Of a DNA stretch of 64,000 bases, positions 39,980-48,795 are shown one piece after another. A program made the translations under genes and the position numbers. The stretch lies in the NCBI RefSeq assembly GCF_036226465.1, contig NZ_CP108476.1, positions 5,084,001 to 5,148,000 on the forward strand, written 5' to 3'. Numbering within the stretch: the stretch's first letter is position 1; every line of letters begins with the position of its first letter. The stretch is from Kitasatospora sp. NBC_01250. GTDB taxonomy: Bacteria; Actinomycetota; Actinomycetes; Streptomycetales; Streptomycetaceae. The notes under the pieces are model-generated. The model was not told the DNA's origin. It did not search any database and saw only the letters and a program-made list of their open reading frames with translations.

Positions 39980-41845
39980 ATGAGTGTTCCCGTGTCCACT
40001 GAGCAGCCTTCTCAGGCCCCGGAGCAGCCCCGCCGAAAGGGTCTGCAGACGCTGCGCAGCCAGGCGGCCGCGGTACCGCGCGCCTGGCTGCCGGGTGCGG
40101 TGGGCTACGCCTGCCTGCTGATCGGGCTGGTGGACATCGCCAGTGCCGTCTTCCCGAAGCTGCGCCGCACCAGGATGCACACCTGGGCCGGTCAGCTGCC
40201 GGGAACCACCACCACGCTGGCCACCGCGGGCACCCTGCTGGTCGGCATCCTGCTGGTGCTGCTGGCGCACGCGCTGCGCCGCCGCAAGCAGCGGGCCTGG
40301 CGGATGGTCTGCGTGCTGCTGCCGGTCGGCGCCGCGCTGCACGTGCTGCGCTGGCACCAGGTCGGCCCCGCCGTCGTCTCGGTGGTGCTCTTCGCGGTGA
40401 TGCTGGTGCACCGCCGCGAGTTCTACGCCAAGGCCGACCCGCGCACCCGCTGGCGGGCGCTGCTGAACCTGGTCGTGATGGGCGCGATCAGCCTGGGCCT
40501 GGGCCTGCTGATCGTCAGCGCGCACCCGGCCAAGGAGATGGGCCGCCCGAGTCTGATCGACCGGCTGCACGAGACCGTCTGGGGCCTGTTCGGCCTGGAC
40601 GGCCCGATCAGCTACCACCCGGACCGGATCGGCGACGTGGTCGGCTACTCGCTGGCCGGCCTCGGCCTGCTGACCGCCTTCTCCACCGCCTACCTGCTGC
40701 TGCGCCCGGAGAAGCCGGAGCCGGAGCTGACCGCCGACGAGGAGGTCAAGGTCCGCGCCCTGCTGGAGCGGCACGGCGAGCGCGACTCGCTGGGCTACTT
40801 CGCGCTGCGCCGGGACAAGAGTGTGCTCTTCTCGCCGACCGGCAAGGCGGCGATCTCCTACCGGGTGATCTCCGGCGTGATGCTCGCCTCCGGTGACCCG
40901 GTGGGCGACGTGGAGGCCTGGCCGGGTGCCATCAAGGTCTTCATGGCGCAGGCCCGTGAGCACGCCTGGGTGCCGGCCGTGGTCGGCTGCAGCGAGGTCG
41001 GCGGCGAGGTCTGGACCCGCGAGGCGGGGCTGGACGCGCTGGAGCTGGGCGACGAGGCGATCGTCGACGCGACCACCTTCTCGATGGCCGGCCGCGCGAT
41101 GCGCAACGTGCGCCAGATGGTCAAGCGGATCGAGCGCAACGGCTACTCCTGCCAGGTGCGCCGGGTCAGTGACCTGACCCGCGAGGAGAAGCTGCGGATC
41201 GCCGACGCCGCCGCCCGCTGGCGCGGCACCGACACCGAGCGCGGCTTCTCGATGGCGCTGGGCCGTTTCGGTGACCCCGCCGACGACAACTGCGTGGTGG
41301 TCACCGCGCACAAGGCCCCGGAAGAAGGGGAGTCACCGAGCAACACTGGCGGTGACGACCTCAAGGCCGTGCTGCACTTCGTGCCGTGGGGCCCGGACGG
41401 CATCTCGCTGGAGCTGATGCGCCGCGACCGGGCGGCGGACCCCGGCCTGAACGAGCTGCTGATCGTGGCGGCGCTGCAGGCGGTGCCCGCGATGGGCATC
41501 CGCCGGGTCTCGCTGAACTTCGCGATGTTCCGCTCCGCGCTGGCCCGTGGTGAGCGGATCGGCGCAGGACCGGTGCTGCGTGCCTGGCGCGGGCTGCTGG
41601 TCTTCCTCTCGCGCTGGTTCCAGATCGAGTCGCTGTACAAGTTCAACGCCAAGTTCCAGCCGGAGTGGGAGCCGCGGTTCATGGTCTACCCGAACACCCG
41701 GGACCTGCCGCGGATCGGCTTCGCGGTGATGCAGGCCGAGGCCTTCATCACGCTGGGCATGCCGAAGTTCGGCCGCAAGCGCCAGCGTCAGGGCCTGATG
41801 CCGGTGACCGCGGGCGAGGGCACGTCGATCGCGCCGGCCGCCTAG
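39980..41845 (+). CDS. MprF/LysX-type membrane protein with a lysyltransferase (DUF2156) domain
   Basis: This 621-residue protein has an N-terminal region of six or so transmembrane helices (about 38-245) and a cytoplasmic domain of about 330 residues of the phosphatidylglycerol lysyltransferase type (YFALRRDKSVLFSPTGKAAISYRV, then SLNFAMFRSAL and FNAKFQPEWEPRF). MprF/LysX enzymes add lysine to phosphatidylglycerol, which lowers sensitivity to cationic peptides. Mycobacterial LysX carries its own lysyl-tRNA synthetase domain; here the protein ends without one, so charged tRNA must come from elsewhere. It is probably leaderless (TAGGCT eight bases upstream). Amino-acid specificity cannot be read. 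Confidence 0.85.
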   Translation: MSVPVSTEQPSQAPEQPRRKGLQTLRSQAAAVPRAWLPGAVGYACLLIGLVDIASAVFPKLRRTRMHTWAGQLPGTTTTLATAGTLLVGILLVLLAHALRRRKQRAWRMVCVLLPVGAALHVLRWHQVGPAVVSVVLFAVMLVHRREFYAKADPRTRWRALLNLVVMGAISLGLGLLIVSAHPAKEMGRPSLIDRLHETVWGLFGLDGPISYHPDRIGDVVGYSLAGLGLLTAFSTAYLLLRPEKPEPELTADEEVKVRALLERHGERDSLGYFALRRDKSVLFSPTGKAAISYRVISGVMLASGDPVGDVEAWPGAIKVFMAQAREHAWVPAVVGCSEVGGEVWTREAGLDALELGDEAIVDATTFSMAGRAMRNVRQMVKRIERNGYSCQVRRVSDLTREEKLRIADAAARWRGTDTERGFSMALGRFGDPADDNCVVVTAHKAPEEGESPSNTGGDDLKAVLHFVPWGPDGISLELMRRDRAADPGLNELLIVAALQAVPAMGIRRVSLNFAMFRSALARGERIGAGPVLRAWRGLLVFLSRWFQIESLYKFNAKFQPEWEPRFMVYPNTRDLPRIGFAVMQAEAFITLGMPKFGRKRQRQGLMPVTAGEGTSIAPAA

Positions 41846-41863
41846 GCACACTCCTCGGCCCTT

Positions 41864-41902
41864 CCCCAGCCCCTGCCCGGCCCCGGCCGGCAGGGGCCGG
41901 GG
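41864..41902 (+). terminator. Terminator after the MprF/LysX-type gene
   Basis: GCCCCTGCC (41869-41877) pairs with GGCAGGGGC (41889-41897), extended by CCCC (41864-41867) with GGGG (41899-41902) across one mismatch. The folP promoter begins a few bases later. Confidence 0.75.
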
Positions 41903-41908
41903 CATCTC

Positions 41909-41937
41909 ATGACCCCGCCGGTCAGCGGGCCGATAAT
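41909..41937 (+). promoter_or_regulatory. Promoter of the folP operon
   Basis: -35 ATGACC (41909-41914) and -10 GATAAT (41932-41937, five of six) have an ideal 17-bp spacing. The folP ATG follows six bases after the -10, so the transcript is expected to be leaderless. The promoter follows directly on the preceding terminator. Confidence 0.7.
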
Positions 41938-41943
41938 GGGCTC

Positions 41944-42798
41944 ATGAACAACCCGCTGCCCGGTTTTCCGCACCTCGAGCGCTGTGCCGTGATGGGCGTC
42001 GTCAACGTGACGCCCGACTCCTTCTCGGACGGCGGGCAGTGGCTGGATCCGGACGCCGCGGTGGCGCACGGTCTTGACCTGGTGGCCCGCGGCGCGGACC
42101 TGGTGGACGTCGGCGGGGAGTCGACCCGCCCCGGGTCGACGCGGGTCACCGAGACGGAGGAGCTGCGCCGGGTGCTGCCGGTGGTCCGGCAGCTGGCCGC
42201 GGCCGGGGTGCTGGTCTCGGTGGACACCATGCGGGCCGTGGTGGCCGAGCAGGCGCTGGCGGCGGGGGCGGTGCTGGTCAACGACGTCTCCGGCGGGCTG
42301 GCCGACCCGGCGATGGCCGCGGTGGTGGCCGAGCACGGGGCGCCGTTCGTGGTGATGCACTGGCGCGGCCAGTCGGCCGACATGGACCGGCTCGCGGTCT
42401 ACGGCGACGTGGTGGCCGACGTGGTGGCCGAGCTGACGGTGCGGATCGAGGCGCTGCTGGCGGCCGGGGTCAAGGAGGAGCAGCTGATCCTGGATCCCGG
42501 GCTCGGCTTCGCCAAGACCAGCGAGCACAACTGGTCGCTGCTGGCGGGTTTGGACGCGCTCACCGCCTTGGGCCGCCCCGTGCTGGTGGCCGCATCCCGC
42601 AAGCGCTTCCTGGGTACGCTGCTCGCCGACCCGGAAACCGGGCAGCTGCGCCCGGCTCGGCAGCGCGACGACGCCACCGCGGCGATCTCGGTGCTCTCGG
42701 CCCGGGCCGGGGCCTGGGCCGTGCGGGTGCACGACGTGGCGGGCACCGCGGACGCCGTCCGGGTGGTGGCCGCCTGGCGGGCGGCCGCGGCCGGCTGA
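41944..42798 (+). CDS. folP: Dihydropteroate synthase
   Basis: This 284-residue enzyme joins p-aminobenzoate to dihydropterin diphosphate and is the sulfonamide target. Family motifs are all visible: MGVVNVTPDSFSDGG, DVGGESTRPGS, LILDPGLGFAKT and SRKRFLG. ATG 41944 has no Shine-Dalgarno but has an excellent promoter ending six bases upstream. It leads a same-strand run with an NTF2-like gene, folB and folK. Confidence 0.95.
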   Translation: MNNPLPGFPHLERCAVMGVVNVTPDSFSDGGQWLDPDAAVAHGLDLVARGADLVDVGGESTRPGSTRVTETEELRRVLPVVRQLAAAGVLVSVDTMRAVVAEQALAAGAVLVNDVSGGLADPAMAAVVAEHGAPFVVMHWRGQSADMDRLAVYGDVVADVVAELTVRIEALLAAGVKEEQLILDPGLGFAKTSEHNWSLLAGLDALTALGRPVLVAASRKRFLGTLLADPETGQLRPARQRDDATAAISVLSARAGAWAVRVHDVAGTADAVRVVAAWRAAAAG

Positions 42799-42885
42799 GC
42801 CGGCGGTGGCCGGGCCAGGGGGCCGGGGAGCAGGGGCGGAGCAGCAGCCGGACGGACGAGGACGCGAACGGAAGCGGGTGGTGGC

Positions 42886-43398
42886 GTGACTGGTGACGGC
42901 ACGGTGGGCAACGGCATGCTGGGCAACGGCGCGGCGGCCGCTCGGGCCGCCGCCGACCGGGAGGCAGTGCTGGCCGCCAACCAGCGGCTCTACGAGGCGC
43001 TGGAGAACGGTGACCTGGAGGCCATCGAGGACGTCTGGCTCTCCGCCGCGGACGCCGACGACAAGTCCGGCGTGGTCTGCGTGCACCCGGGGTGGCCGGT
43101 GCTGCGCGGGCGGGCGCAGGTCACCCGGTCGTACCTGCTGATCATGATGAACACCGAGTACATCCAGTTCTTCCTGACCGACGTCGAGTGCGAGGTGCAG
43201 GGTGATGTGGCCCTGGTCACCTGCACCGAGAACATCCTGTCCGGCGGCGAGGCCGAGGAGGAGGGCGAGCTGGGACCGCTGGTCGGCGGCAAGGTCGTCT
43301 CCAGCAACCTGTTCCGTCGCACCGCCTCCGGCTGGCGTCTCTGGTCGCACCATGGCTCACCCGTGCTGACCAGCGGGGATGACGAGGACGAGGACTGA
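42886..43398 (+). CDS. NTF2/SnoaL-like protein inside the folate cluster
   Basis: This 170-residue protein has the NTF2-like pattern: an N-terminal helix (AADREAVLAANQRLYEALENGD), then WLSAADADDKSGVVCVHPGWPVLRGRAQV and a beta-sheet ending GWRLWSHHGSP. Such proteins are small enzymes or ligand-binding partners. Its steady place between folP and folB suggests a link to folate synthesis, but no step obviously lacks an enzyme. GTG 42886 follows a GGTGG-rich stretch; the C-terminal DDEDED tail is acidic. Confidence 0.75.
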   Translation: MTGDGTVGNGMLGNGAAAARAAADREAVLAANQRLYEALENGDLEAIEDVWLSAADADDKSGVVCVHPGWPVLRGRAQVTRSYLLIMMNTEYIQFFLTDVECEVQGDVALVTCTENILSGGEAEEEGELGPLVGGKVVSSNLFRRTASGWRLWSHHGSPVLTSGDDEDED

Positions 43399-43476
43399 GT
43401 CGCGGTCCGTTGTGGCTGCAAGGGTAGATTCGACGGACGGCGGGCGACCGCGCCTGCCGTTCCAAGATCAGGAGCA

Positions 43477-43848
43477 GTGATTCAGTTGCTGGACCGCGTC
43501 ACCCTGCGGGGCCTGCGTGCCCGCGGCCACCACGGCGTCTTCGAGCGTGAGCGGATCGAGGGGCAGACCTTCGTGGTCGACCTGGTCCTCTTCCTCGACA
43601 CCCGCCCGGCCGCCTCCGGTGACGACCTGACTCGTACGGCCCACTACGGGATCGTCGCCGAGGAGGTCACGGCGATCATCGCCGGTGAACCGGTGGACCT
43701 GATCGAGACCCTGGCTCAGCGGATCGCCGACCAGTGCCTCAAGCACGAGGCCGTGGAGGAGGTCGAGGTCACCGTCCACAAGCCGGACGCACCGATCACC
43801 GTGCCGTTCGACGATGTGACCATCACCATCCTCCGGCGCCGCGCATAA
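43477..43848 (+). CDS. folB: Dihydroneopterin aldolase
   Basis: This 123-residue enzyme cleaves dihydroneopterin to hydroxymethyl-dihydropterin. Typical features are LRGLRARGHHGVFERER near the N-terminus, YGIVAEEV and the C-terminal VEVTVHKPDAPI. GTG 43477 has AGGAG three bases upstream. folK follows after 49 bases and uses its product. Confidence 0.94.
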   Translation: MIQLLDRVTLRGLRARGHHGVFERERIEGQTFVVDLVLFLDTRPAASGDDLTRTAHYGIVAEEVTAIIAGEPVDLIETLAQRIADQCLKHEAVEEVEVTVHKPDAPITVPFDDVTITILRRRA

Positions 43849-43897
43849 GGGTTACGGTGATTCCCGCAGCCGAGCCGCCAGCCGAAGAGGATTACCG

Positions 43898-44497
43898 ATG
43901 AGCACCAGCGACCCGACCGCTTCGCCGACCACCTTCAACCTCGAGTACCGGGTGGACAGCGTCGACACCACCCTGCAGAACCCGCGCACCGCGGTGCTGG
44001 CCCTCGGGAGCAACCTGGGCAACCGGCTGGAGACCCTGCAGGGGGCCGTGGACGCGCTGGCGGACACGCCGGGCCTGCGGATCACCGCCGTCTCCGCGGT
44101 CTTCGAGACCGCCGCGCTGGGCGGACCGGGCGAGCAGCCCAACTACTACAACGCGGTGGTGGTGCTGCGCACCACGCTGCCGCCGTACTCGCTGCTGGAG
44201 CGGGCCAACGCGATCGAGGACGCCTTCGGGCGCGAGCGGACCGTGCGCTGGGGCGCCCGCACGCTGGACGTCGACATCATCACCTACGAGGGCATGCTGA
44301 GCAGCGACCCGGTGCTGTTGCTGCCGCACCCGCGGGCGCACGAGCGTGTCTTCGTGCTCGCGCCGTGGAGCGACGCGGACCCGGACGGCGAGCTGCCGGA
44401 CCACGGCAAGGTCGCCGATCTGCTGAGCCGGCTCGGTGGCGAGGGCGCCCAGGGCGTGCACCGTCGCACCGACATCCAGCTGCGTCTGCCGGAGTAG
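43898..44497 (+). CDS. folK: Hydroxymethyl-dihydropterin pyrophosphokinase
   Basis: This 199-residue enzyme adds diphosphate to hydroxymethyl-dihydropterin. The start motif ALGSNLGNRLETLQ and the signature RWGARTLDVDIITY are present. An N-terminal extension of about 30 residues precedes the enzyme domain. It lies in order folP-NTF2-folB-folK, with a DUF3180 membrane-protein gene next. Confidence 0.94.
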   Translation: MSTSDPTASPTTFNLEYRVDSVDTTLQNPRTAVLALGSNLGNRLETLQGAVDALADTPGLRITAVSAVFETAALGGPGEQPNYYNAVVVLRTTLPPYSLLERANAIEDAFGRERTVRWGARTLDVDIITYEGMLSSDPVLLLPHPRAHERVFVLAPWSDADPDGELPDHGKVADLLSRLGGEGAQGVHRRTDIQLRLPE

Positions 44498-44608
44498 GCC
44501 CGTCCCGCACGTGGGGCGGCCGGTGGCCGGCAGGCGGTGGCCCGGGTGCGGGTACGGTGGGTTGGCGCTGCCCGCACCACCCGCCGCCCGGAAGGAACCC
44601 CCTCTCCA

Positions 44609-45103
44609 GTGAAGCCGCTCCGCCTCCGTCTCCTGCTGGGCATCTTCGTGATCGCGACGGCGCTGGCCTGGGCCGGTGCCAAGCTCTGGAACTCGCTGGA
44701 CACCCTGCCCGGGGTCCCGGCGGCTGCCCCGGTGGTGCTGGCGGTCATCGCGGTGATCCTGCTCGCGACGGCGATCTCGCTGCGTTCCCGGCTGAAGGCG
44801 ATGCGGGAGCGCACGCCGGGTGCCAAGCGGGTGGACCCGCTGGGTGCGGCCCGGGCGGTGGTGCTCGGGCAGGCCAGCGCGCTGGTCTCGGCGCTGGTCA
44901 GCGGCGTCTACGCGGGCCTGGGCATCGTGCTCGTCACGCTGCCCGACTTCAACGCCCACCGGGGCGCGGCGATCACGGCGGGCCTGGCGGTGGTCGCCGG
45001 GGCCGGTGTGGTGGCGGCGGCGCTCTGGCTCCAGCACATCTGCAAGCTGCCCGAGGACGGCGGCGGCCACAACGGCAAGGGCGCTGCCCCCTCCGCGCGG
45101 TGA
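44609..45103 (+). CDS. DUF3180-family membrane protein
   Basis: This 164-residue protein has four transmembrane helices (about 5-25, 40-60, 85-110 and 117-140) and the family start MKPLRLRLLLGIF, encoded from GTG 44609 with GGAAGGAA about 12 bases upstream. DUF3180 genes follow folK in many actinobacteria; function is unknown. It is probably co-transcribed with the folate genes. Confidence 0.8.
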   Translation: MKPLRLRLLLGIFVIATALAWAGAKLWNSLDTLPGVPAAAPVVLAVIAVILLATAISLRSRLKAMRERTPGAKRVDPLGAARAVVLGQASALVSALVSGVYAGLGIVLVTLPDFNAHRGAAITAGLAVVAGAGVVAAALWLQHICKLPEDGGGHNGKGAAPSAR

Positions 45104-45170
45104 CGGTCCGTCAGGTCGTGCCGGGCGGCGGGCGGACCTCGCGGCGGACCGGCCGGGATGTGTGCTCAGG

Positions 45171-45200
45171 CTGACAGTGCCGCTATTCGCACGCTAGTTT
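45171..45200 (+). promoter_or_regulatory. Promoter of the coiled-coil membrane protein gene
   Basis: -35 CTGACA (45171-45176, five of six) and -10 TAGTTT (45195-45200) are 18 bp apart. ATG 45208 follows seven bases after the -10, giving a leaderless transcript. Confidence 0.65.
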
Positions 45201-45207
45201 CTTGCTC

Positions 45208-46503
45208 ATGTCTCGCGGACGCCACCGACACTCCTCTCTGCTCAACCGCGCGCTCCCGTTCGCCGCGGCCGCCGTCCTCACCCTGGCCGCCCTCGCCGCC
45301 CTGCTCGCCAGCGCGGACGGCGTGGTGGTGCGCTCGGTCGGTGTCGCGGCGGTGCTCGCGGTGCTCGGCCTGGCCATGGTGCTGCGCCAGCGCGATCGCG
45401 CGGCGCGGGCGGCGGCGGACACCGCCGCGGTGCGCCGGGTGCGCGACGAGGAGCGGTACGAGGAGCAGCTGGCCGAGGCCGAGTACGCCGCCGAGGTCGC
45501 CGAGGAGCGGGCCAGCCGGCTCGGGCGGCGGCTGACGGCGGAGAAGTCGCGACTGGCGAAGGCGGAGACCGAGATCGCCCGGCTGCTGCGCGAGCGGGCG
45601 GTGCAGGCGGCCGCGCAGGCGCTCAAGGAGGCCGAGGCCGCGCAGCAGGCGGTCGAGGCGGCCCGCCCGCTGCACCCGGTGACGCCGGTGGCCTACCTGC
45701 GGGCGGCCAACGCGCTGCGCTTCCTGGAGCGGCGGGCGGAGCGGGCCGCGCGGGCCACCGCCGAGGCGGAGCTGACGGCCCGTCGGCAGGCGTCGGCCTC
45801 GGCCGCCGCGGTGGTCGCCACCCAGCCCGTCGCCCGGCTGCTCGCCCGGCCCGCCGCGCAGCCTGCTGCCGCGCAGTCACCTGCCGTCCGGCCTCCCGCT
45901 GTCGATCCTGCGCCCGTCCGGCCCGCCGATGGGAGCGCTGCCGATGGACCGGCGGACGGCCCCGCTGCCGGTGCCCGGCCCGCGGCGCTGCCCGAGGCGC
46001 GCACCGCCTACCTGCCCGCCGGCCCGGCCCCGACGGTGCCGGCCGGGCGGATCGGCCGGCTGACGCCGCCCGAGGAGCACCAGGAGCGGCCCGCCGTGGC
46101 CGCCTCGCCGGTGCGCCCCGCGCTGCCGGCCATGGCGGCCGAGGCGGGCACGGCCGCGGCCATGGTCCCGGTGGAGCGCCAGCGACCGCGCCCGCAGCAG
46201 GGCGGGGCCCGGGGCGCGGGCTTCAGCTTCTTCGACCGCGGTGCCGCGGTGCGGGCCGCCGCGCCGGCGCCCACGGTCGGCTCGGTCGCCGAGCTGGGGG
46301 AGCGCTCCGAGCTGGTCGAGCGCGCCGCGCCCGCCGCCGCGCCGGTGACGGTGGGCCGCCCGGTGCCGGAGCAGGACCTGGCGGACGTGCTCGGCGACGA
46401 GGTGGTGGCCGAGCACGAGCGCCGGCCCGAGGTGGTCGACCTGTCGCCCGACGACGAGACCGAGCTGCTCGACCTGCCGGAGCTGCGCGCCAACCAGGGC
46501 TAG
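45208..46503 (+). CDS. Coiled-coil membrane protein of unknown function
   Basis: This 431-residue protein has a basic start, two close hydrophobic helices (about 13-33 and 37-55) and a long charged coiled coil rich in Ala, Glu and Arg (about 60-195). A low-complexity Pro/Ala region and an acidic end (DDETELLDLPELR) complete it. The layout suggests a scaffold that binds other proteins at the membrane, for example in growth or division; no enzyme motif is present. It starts from its own leaderless promoter and ends at a strong terminator. Confidence 0.7.
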   Translation: MSRGRHRHSSLLNRALPFAAAAVLTLAALAALLASADGVVVRSVGVAAVLAVLGLAMVLRQRDRAARAAADTAAVRRVRDEERYEEQLAEAEYAAEVAEERASRLGRRLTAEKSRLAKAETEIARLLRERAVQAAAQALKEAEAAQQAVEAARPLHPVTPVAYLRAANALRFLERRAERAARATAEAELTARRQASASAAAVVATQPVARLLARPAAQPAAAQSPAVRPPAVDPAPVRPADGSAADGPADGPAAGARPAALPEARTAYLPAGPAPTVPAGRIGRLTPPEEHQERPAVAASPVRPALPAMAAEAGTAAAMVPVERQRPRPQQGGARGAGFSFFDRGAAVRAAAPAPTVGSVAELGERSELVERAAPAAAPVTVGRPVPEQDLADVLGDEVVAEHERRPEVVDLSPDDETELLDLPELRANQG

Positions 46504-46550
46504 GCCGTGGGACTCGCCCTCGGGCCGGTCGCCGGCCGTCCGTCGAAACA

Positions 46551-46579
46551 TGAGCCCGGCTCGAAGAGAGCCGGGCTCA
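46551..46579. terminator. Bidirectional terminator between the coiled-coil gene and the TerD gene
   Basis: A perfect 12-bp stem TGAGCCCGGCTC (46551-46562) with GAGCCGGGCTCA (46568-46579) around GAAGA lies between two convergent genes. Confidence 0.85.
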
Positions 46580-46596
46580 GCTGTCTGCGGGGCGGG

Positions 46597-47172
46597 TCAG
46601 ACGTTCACGCCGAAGTCCTGGGCGATCCCGACCAGGCCGGAGGCGTAGCCCTGGCCGACCGCGCGGAACTTCCACTCGCCGGCGTTGCGGTAGAGCTCGC
46701 CGAAGATCATCGCGGTCTCGGTGGCGGCGTCCTCGGAGAGGTCGTAGCGGGCGATCTCGGCGCCGCCGTGCGCGTTGAGCACCCGGATGTAGGCGTTGCG
46801 CACCTGGCCGAAGCTCTGCGCCCGGGCCAGCCCGTCGTAGATGGTCACCGGGAAGACGATCCGCTCGGCCTGCGCGGGCAGACCGTCCAGGTGGACGTTG
46901 ATCGCCTCGTCGTCCCCCTCGCCGTCGCCGGTGCGGTTGTCGCCGGTGTGCACCACGGTGTCGTCGGGGGTGCGCAGGTTGTTGAAGAAGACGAAGTGGC
47001 CGTTGGAGAGCGCCTTGCCGCTCGCGTCCAGCACGATCGCGCTGGCGTCCAGGTCGAATTCGGCGCCGGTGGTGGTCCGGGCGTCCCAGCCCAGACCCAC
47101 GGTCACCGCGGCCAGCCCGGGGGCCTCCTTGGTCAGCGAGACGTTGCCGCCCTTGGTCAGGCTCACAGCCAT
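46597..47172 (-). CDS. TerD-family calcium-binding stress protein
   Basis: This 191-residue protein starts MAVSLTKGGNVSL and has the TerD beta-sandwich with acidic calcium sites in EFDLDASAIVLD and GDGEGDDEAI. TerD proteins belong to tellurite/stress-response and metal-linked signalling systems; streptomycetes have many copies. No other ter genes adjoin it. The unknown gene at 47252-47737 on the same strand ends 79 bases before its start. Confidence 0.92.
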   Translation of the reverse strand: MAVSLTKGGNVSLTKEAPGLAAVTVGLGWDARTTTGAEFDLDASAIVLDASGKALSNGHFVFFNNLRTPDDTVVHTGDNRTGDGEGDDEAINVHLDGLPAQAERIVFPVTIYDGLARAQSFGQVRNAYIRVLNAHGGAEIARYDLSEDAATETAMIFGELYRNAGEWKFRAVGQGYASGLVGIAQDFGVNV

Positions 47173-47251
47173 GATCGTTTCCGGTCCCTTCGTCGACGTG
47201 CCGTCCCCTGGGCAACGTCGGCGGTGGGCGCGGTGGTTCCCTCCGGCCTGG

Positions 47252-47737
47252 TCAGACCCGGGGGAAGCGCGCCAGGACGGTCCAGATGTGCGGGTTGTCG
47301 GCCAGCTCCGGGTGCAGGTCCACCAGGTCGGCCAGCACGTCCTGCAGGAAGTCCCGGGCCTCGCGGCGCAGCGTGGCGTGCCGCACCACCACCGGCTCCT
47401 CGTCCAGCCAGGTGGCCCAGACCTCGACCAGGCCGAACCGGCGGGCGAACTGCAGCAGTTCGGTGTTCTGGGTGAAGTCCAGGTCGGCCCGCTGGATGGT
47501 GGCCGCCCGGCTGCCGCGCGGGTCCTCGTCCAGCCGCTCGACGATGTCGCACAGCGCCCAGGCGAAGTCCAGCACCGGCACCCATCCCCAGGCTGTGGAC
47601 AACTCCTGCTCGTCGTCCGCGAGGTAGACGTCGCCGCAGAACAGGTCGTGGCGCAGCGACCGCACGTCCGCGGTGCGGTAGTCGGTCTGCGGGGGGTCGG
47701 GGAACCGGACGGAGAGGGAGTAGCCGAGCTCGATCAC
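47252..47737 (-). CDS. Hypothetical protein, acidic, unknown family
   Basis: This 161-residue soluble protein from GTG 47737 starts VIELGYSLSVRFPDPP. Trp and Asp are frequent (STAWGWVPVLDFAWALCDIVERL, then VEVWATWLDEEP), and it ends in a helical stretch DFLQDVLADLVDLHPEL. I do not recognise it. It reads like an immunity- or sensor-type cytoplasmic protein but has no known catalytic motif. The reading frame upstream of GTG 47737 has no plausible protein, which supports this start. Confidence 0.65.
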   Translation of the reverse strand: MIELGYSLSVRFPDPPQTDYRTADVRSLRHDLFCGDVYLADDEQELSTAWGWVPVLDFAWALCDIVERLDEDPRGSRAATIQRADLDFTQNTELLQFARRFGLVEVWATWLDEEPVVVRHATLRREARDFLQDVLADLVDLHPELADNPHIWTVLARFPRV

Positions 47738-47813
47738 GCGCTCATTGTCGCGGCCCGCGGCCCTGCGCGATAACCGGGTGACGGCGGCGGGGCGCGGCGG
47801 GGATGATGGACGC

Positions 47814-48245
47814 ATGCCCGAGCCCATACGCGTGCGGGGCTCGGTGGTGGTTCCGGAGGCCGAGCTCCAGTGGCGGTTCTCCCGCTCCAGCGGCCCCGGT
47901 GGCCAGCACGTCAACACCTCCGACACCCAGGTCGAGCTGCGCTACGACCTGGTCGCCTCGGCCGCGCTGCCCGAGGTCTGGAAGCAGCGCGCCCTGGAGC
48001 GCCTGGCCGCCCGCCTGGTGGACGGCCGGGTGCTGGTGGTGCGCGCCAGCGAGCACCGCTCGCAGTGGCGCAACCGCGAGATCGCCGCCGCCCGGCTCTC
48101 CTCGCTGCTCGGCGAGGCGACCGCGCCGCCGCCCAAGGCCCGCCGGGCCACCAAGCCGAGCCGGGGCATGGTGGAGCGGCGGCTGGAGAACAAGCGGCGC
48201 CGCTCCGAGGTCAAGCGCGGGCGCGGCCCGCTGCGGGGCGACTGA
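47814..48245 (+). CDS. arfB: Alternative ribosome-rescue factor ArfB (YaeJ)
   Basis: This 143-residue peptidyl-tRNA hydrolase frees stalled ribosomes that lack a stop codon. The GGQ catalytic motif is in SRSSGPGGQHVNTSDT, and the tail is strongly basic (RRLENKRRRSEVKRGRG), as needed to enter the empty mRNA channel. ATG 47814 gives the normal length; no clear Shine-Dalgarno is seen. It converges on the flavin reductase gene, stops four bases apart. Confidence 0.92.
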   Translation: MPEPIRVRGSVVVPEAELQWRFSRSSGPGGQHVNTSDTQVELRYDLVASAALPEVWKQRALERLAARLVDGRVLVVRASEHRSQWRNREIAAARLSSLLGEATAPPPKARRATKPSRGMVERRLENKRRRSEVKRGRGPLRGD

Positions 48246-48249
48246 CGCC

Positions 48250-48795
48250 TCAGGCCAGGTGCCGGTAGCCGGACCGGAAGTAGAGCAGCGGCCGCCCGTC
48301 CGGTGCGGGCACCCGCGCCTCCAGCACCCGCCCGACCAGCAGCGTGTGGTCGCCTGCGGCTATCCGCTGCTCGGTGCGGCACTCCACGGTCGCCAGCGCC
48401 CCGGTCACCAGCGGTGCGCCGCTGGCCGGGCCGCGTTCGTGCGGGGTGTCGGCGAAGAGCAGCCGGTCGCTCAGCCGGCCCTTCATGGCGAACCGCGAGG
48501 CCAGCGTCCGGTGCTGCTCGCCGAGCAGCGAGACCGCCCACAGGTCGATCCGGGAGAGCAGCTCGTCCATCCGGGAGTCCTCGCGCACCGAGATCAGCAC
48601 CAGCGGCGGCTCCAGCGACACCGACAGGAACGAGGTCGCGGTCATCCCGGCGTCCTCGCCCGGCCCCTGGTCGGTCGCGCCGGACTCGCCCGCGTCGTGG
48701 ACGGTCACCAGCGCGACGCCGGCGGCGAGCTGGGACAGGGCGGCCCGGAACTCGTCCGGCGTGGCGAGGGAGGCAGCGGCGGGCTGCGGCGACAT
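48250..48795 (-). CDS. Flavin reductase-like protein (FMN-binding split barrel)
   Basis: This 181-residue protein of the flavin reductase-like family has the segment RAALSQLAAGVALVTV, then GMTATSFLSVSLEPPLVLISV, which binds FMN. Such proteins supply reduced flavin to monooxygenases or act as stand-alone oxidoreductases; no partner oxygenase is next to it. ATG 48795 is chosen; GTG 48810 would add five residues. Confidence 0.88.
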   Translation of the reverse strand: MSPQPAAASLATPDEFRAALSQLAAGVALVTVHDAGESGATDQGPGEDAGMTATSFLSVSLEPPLVLISVREDSRMDELLSRIDLWAVSLLGEQHRTLASRFAMKGRLSDRLLFADTPHERGPASGAPLVTGALATVECRTEQRIAAGDHTLLVGRVLEARVPAPDGRPLLYFRSGYRHLA

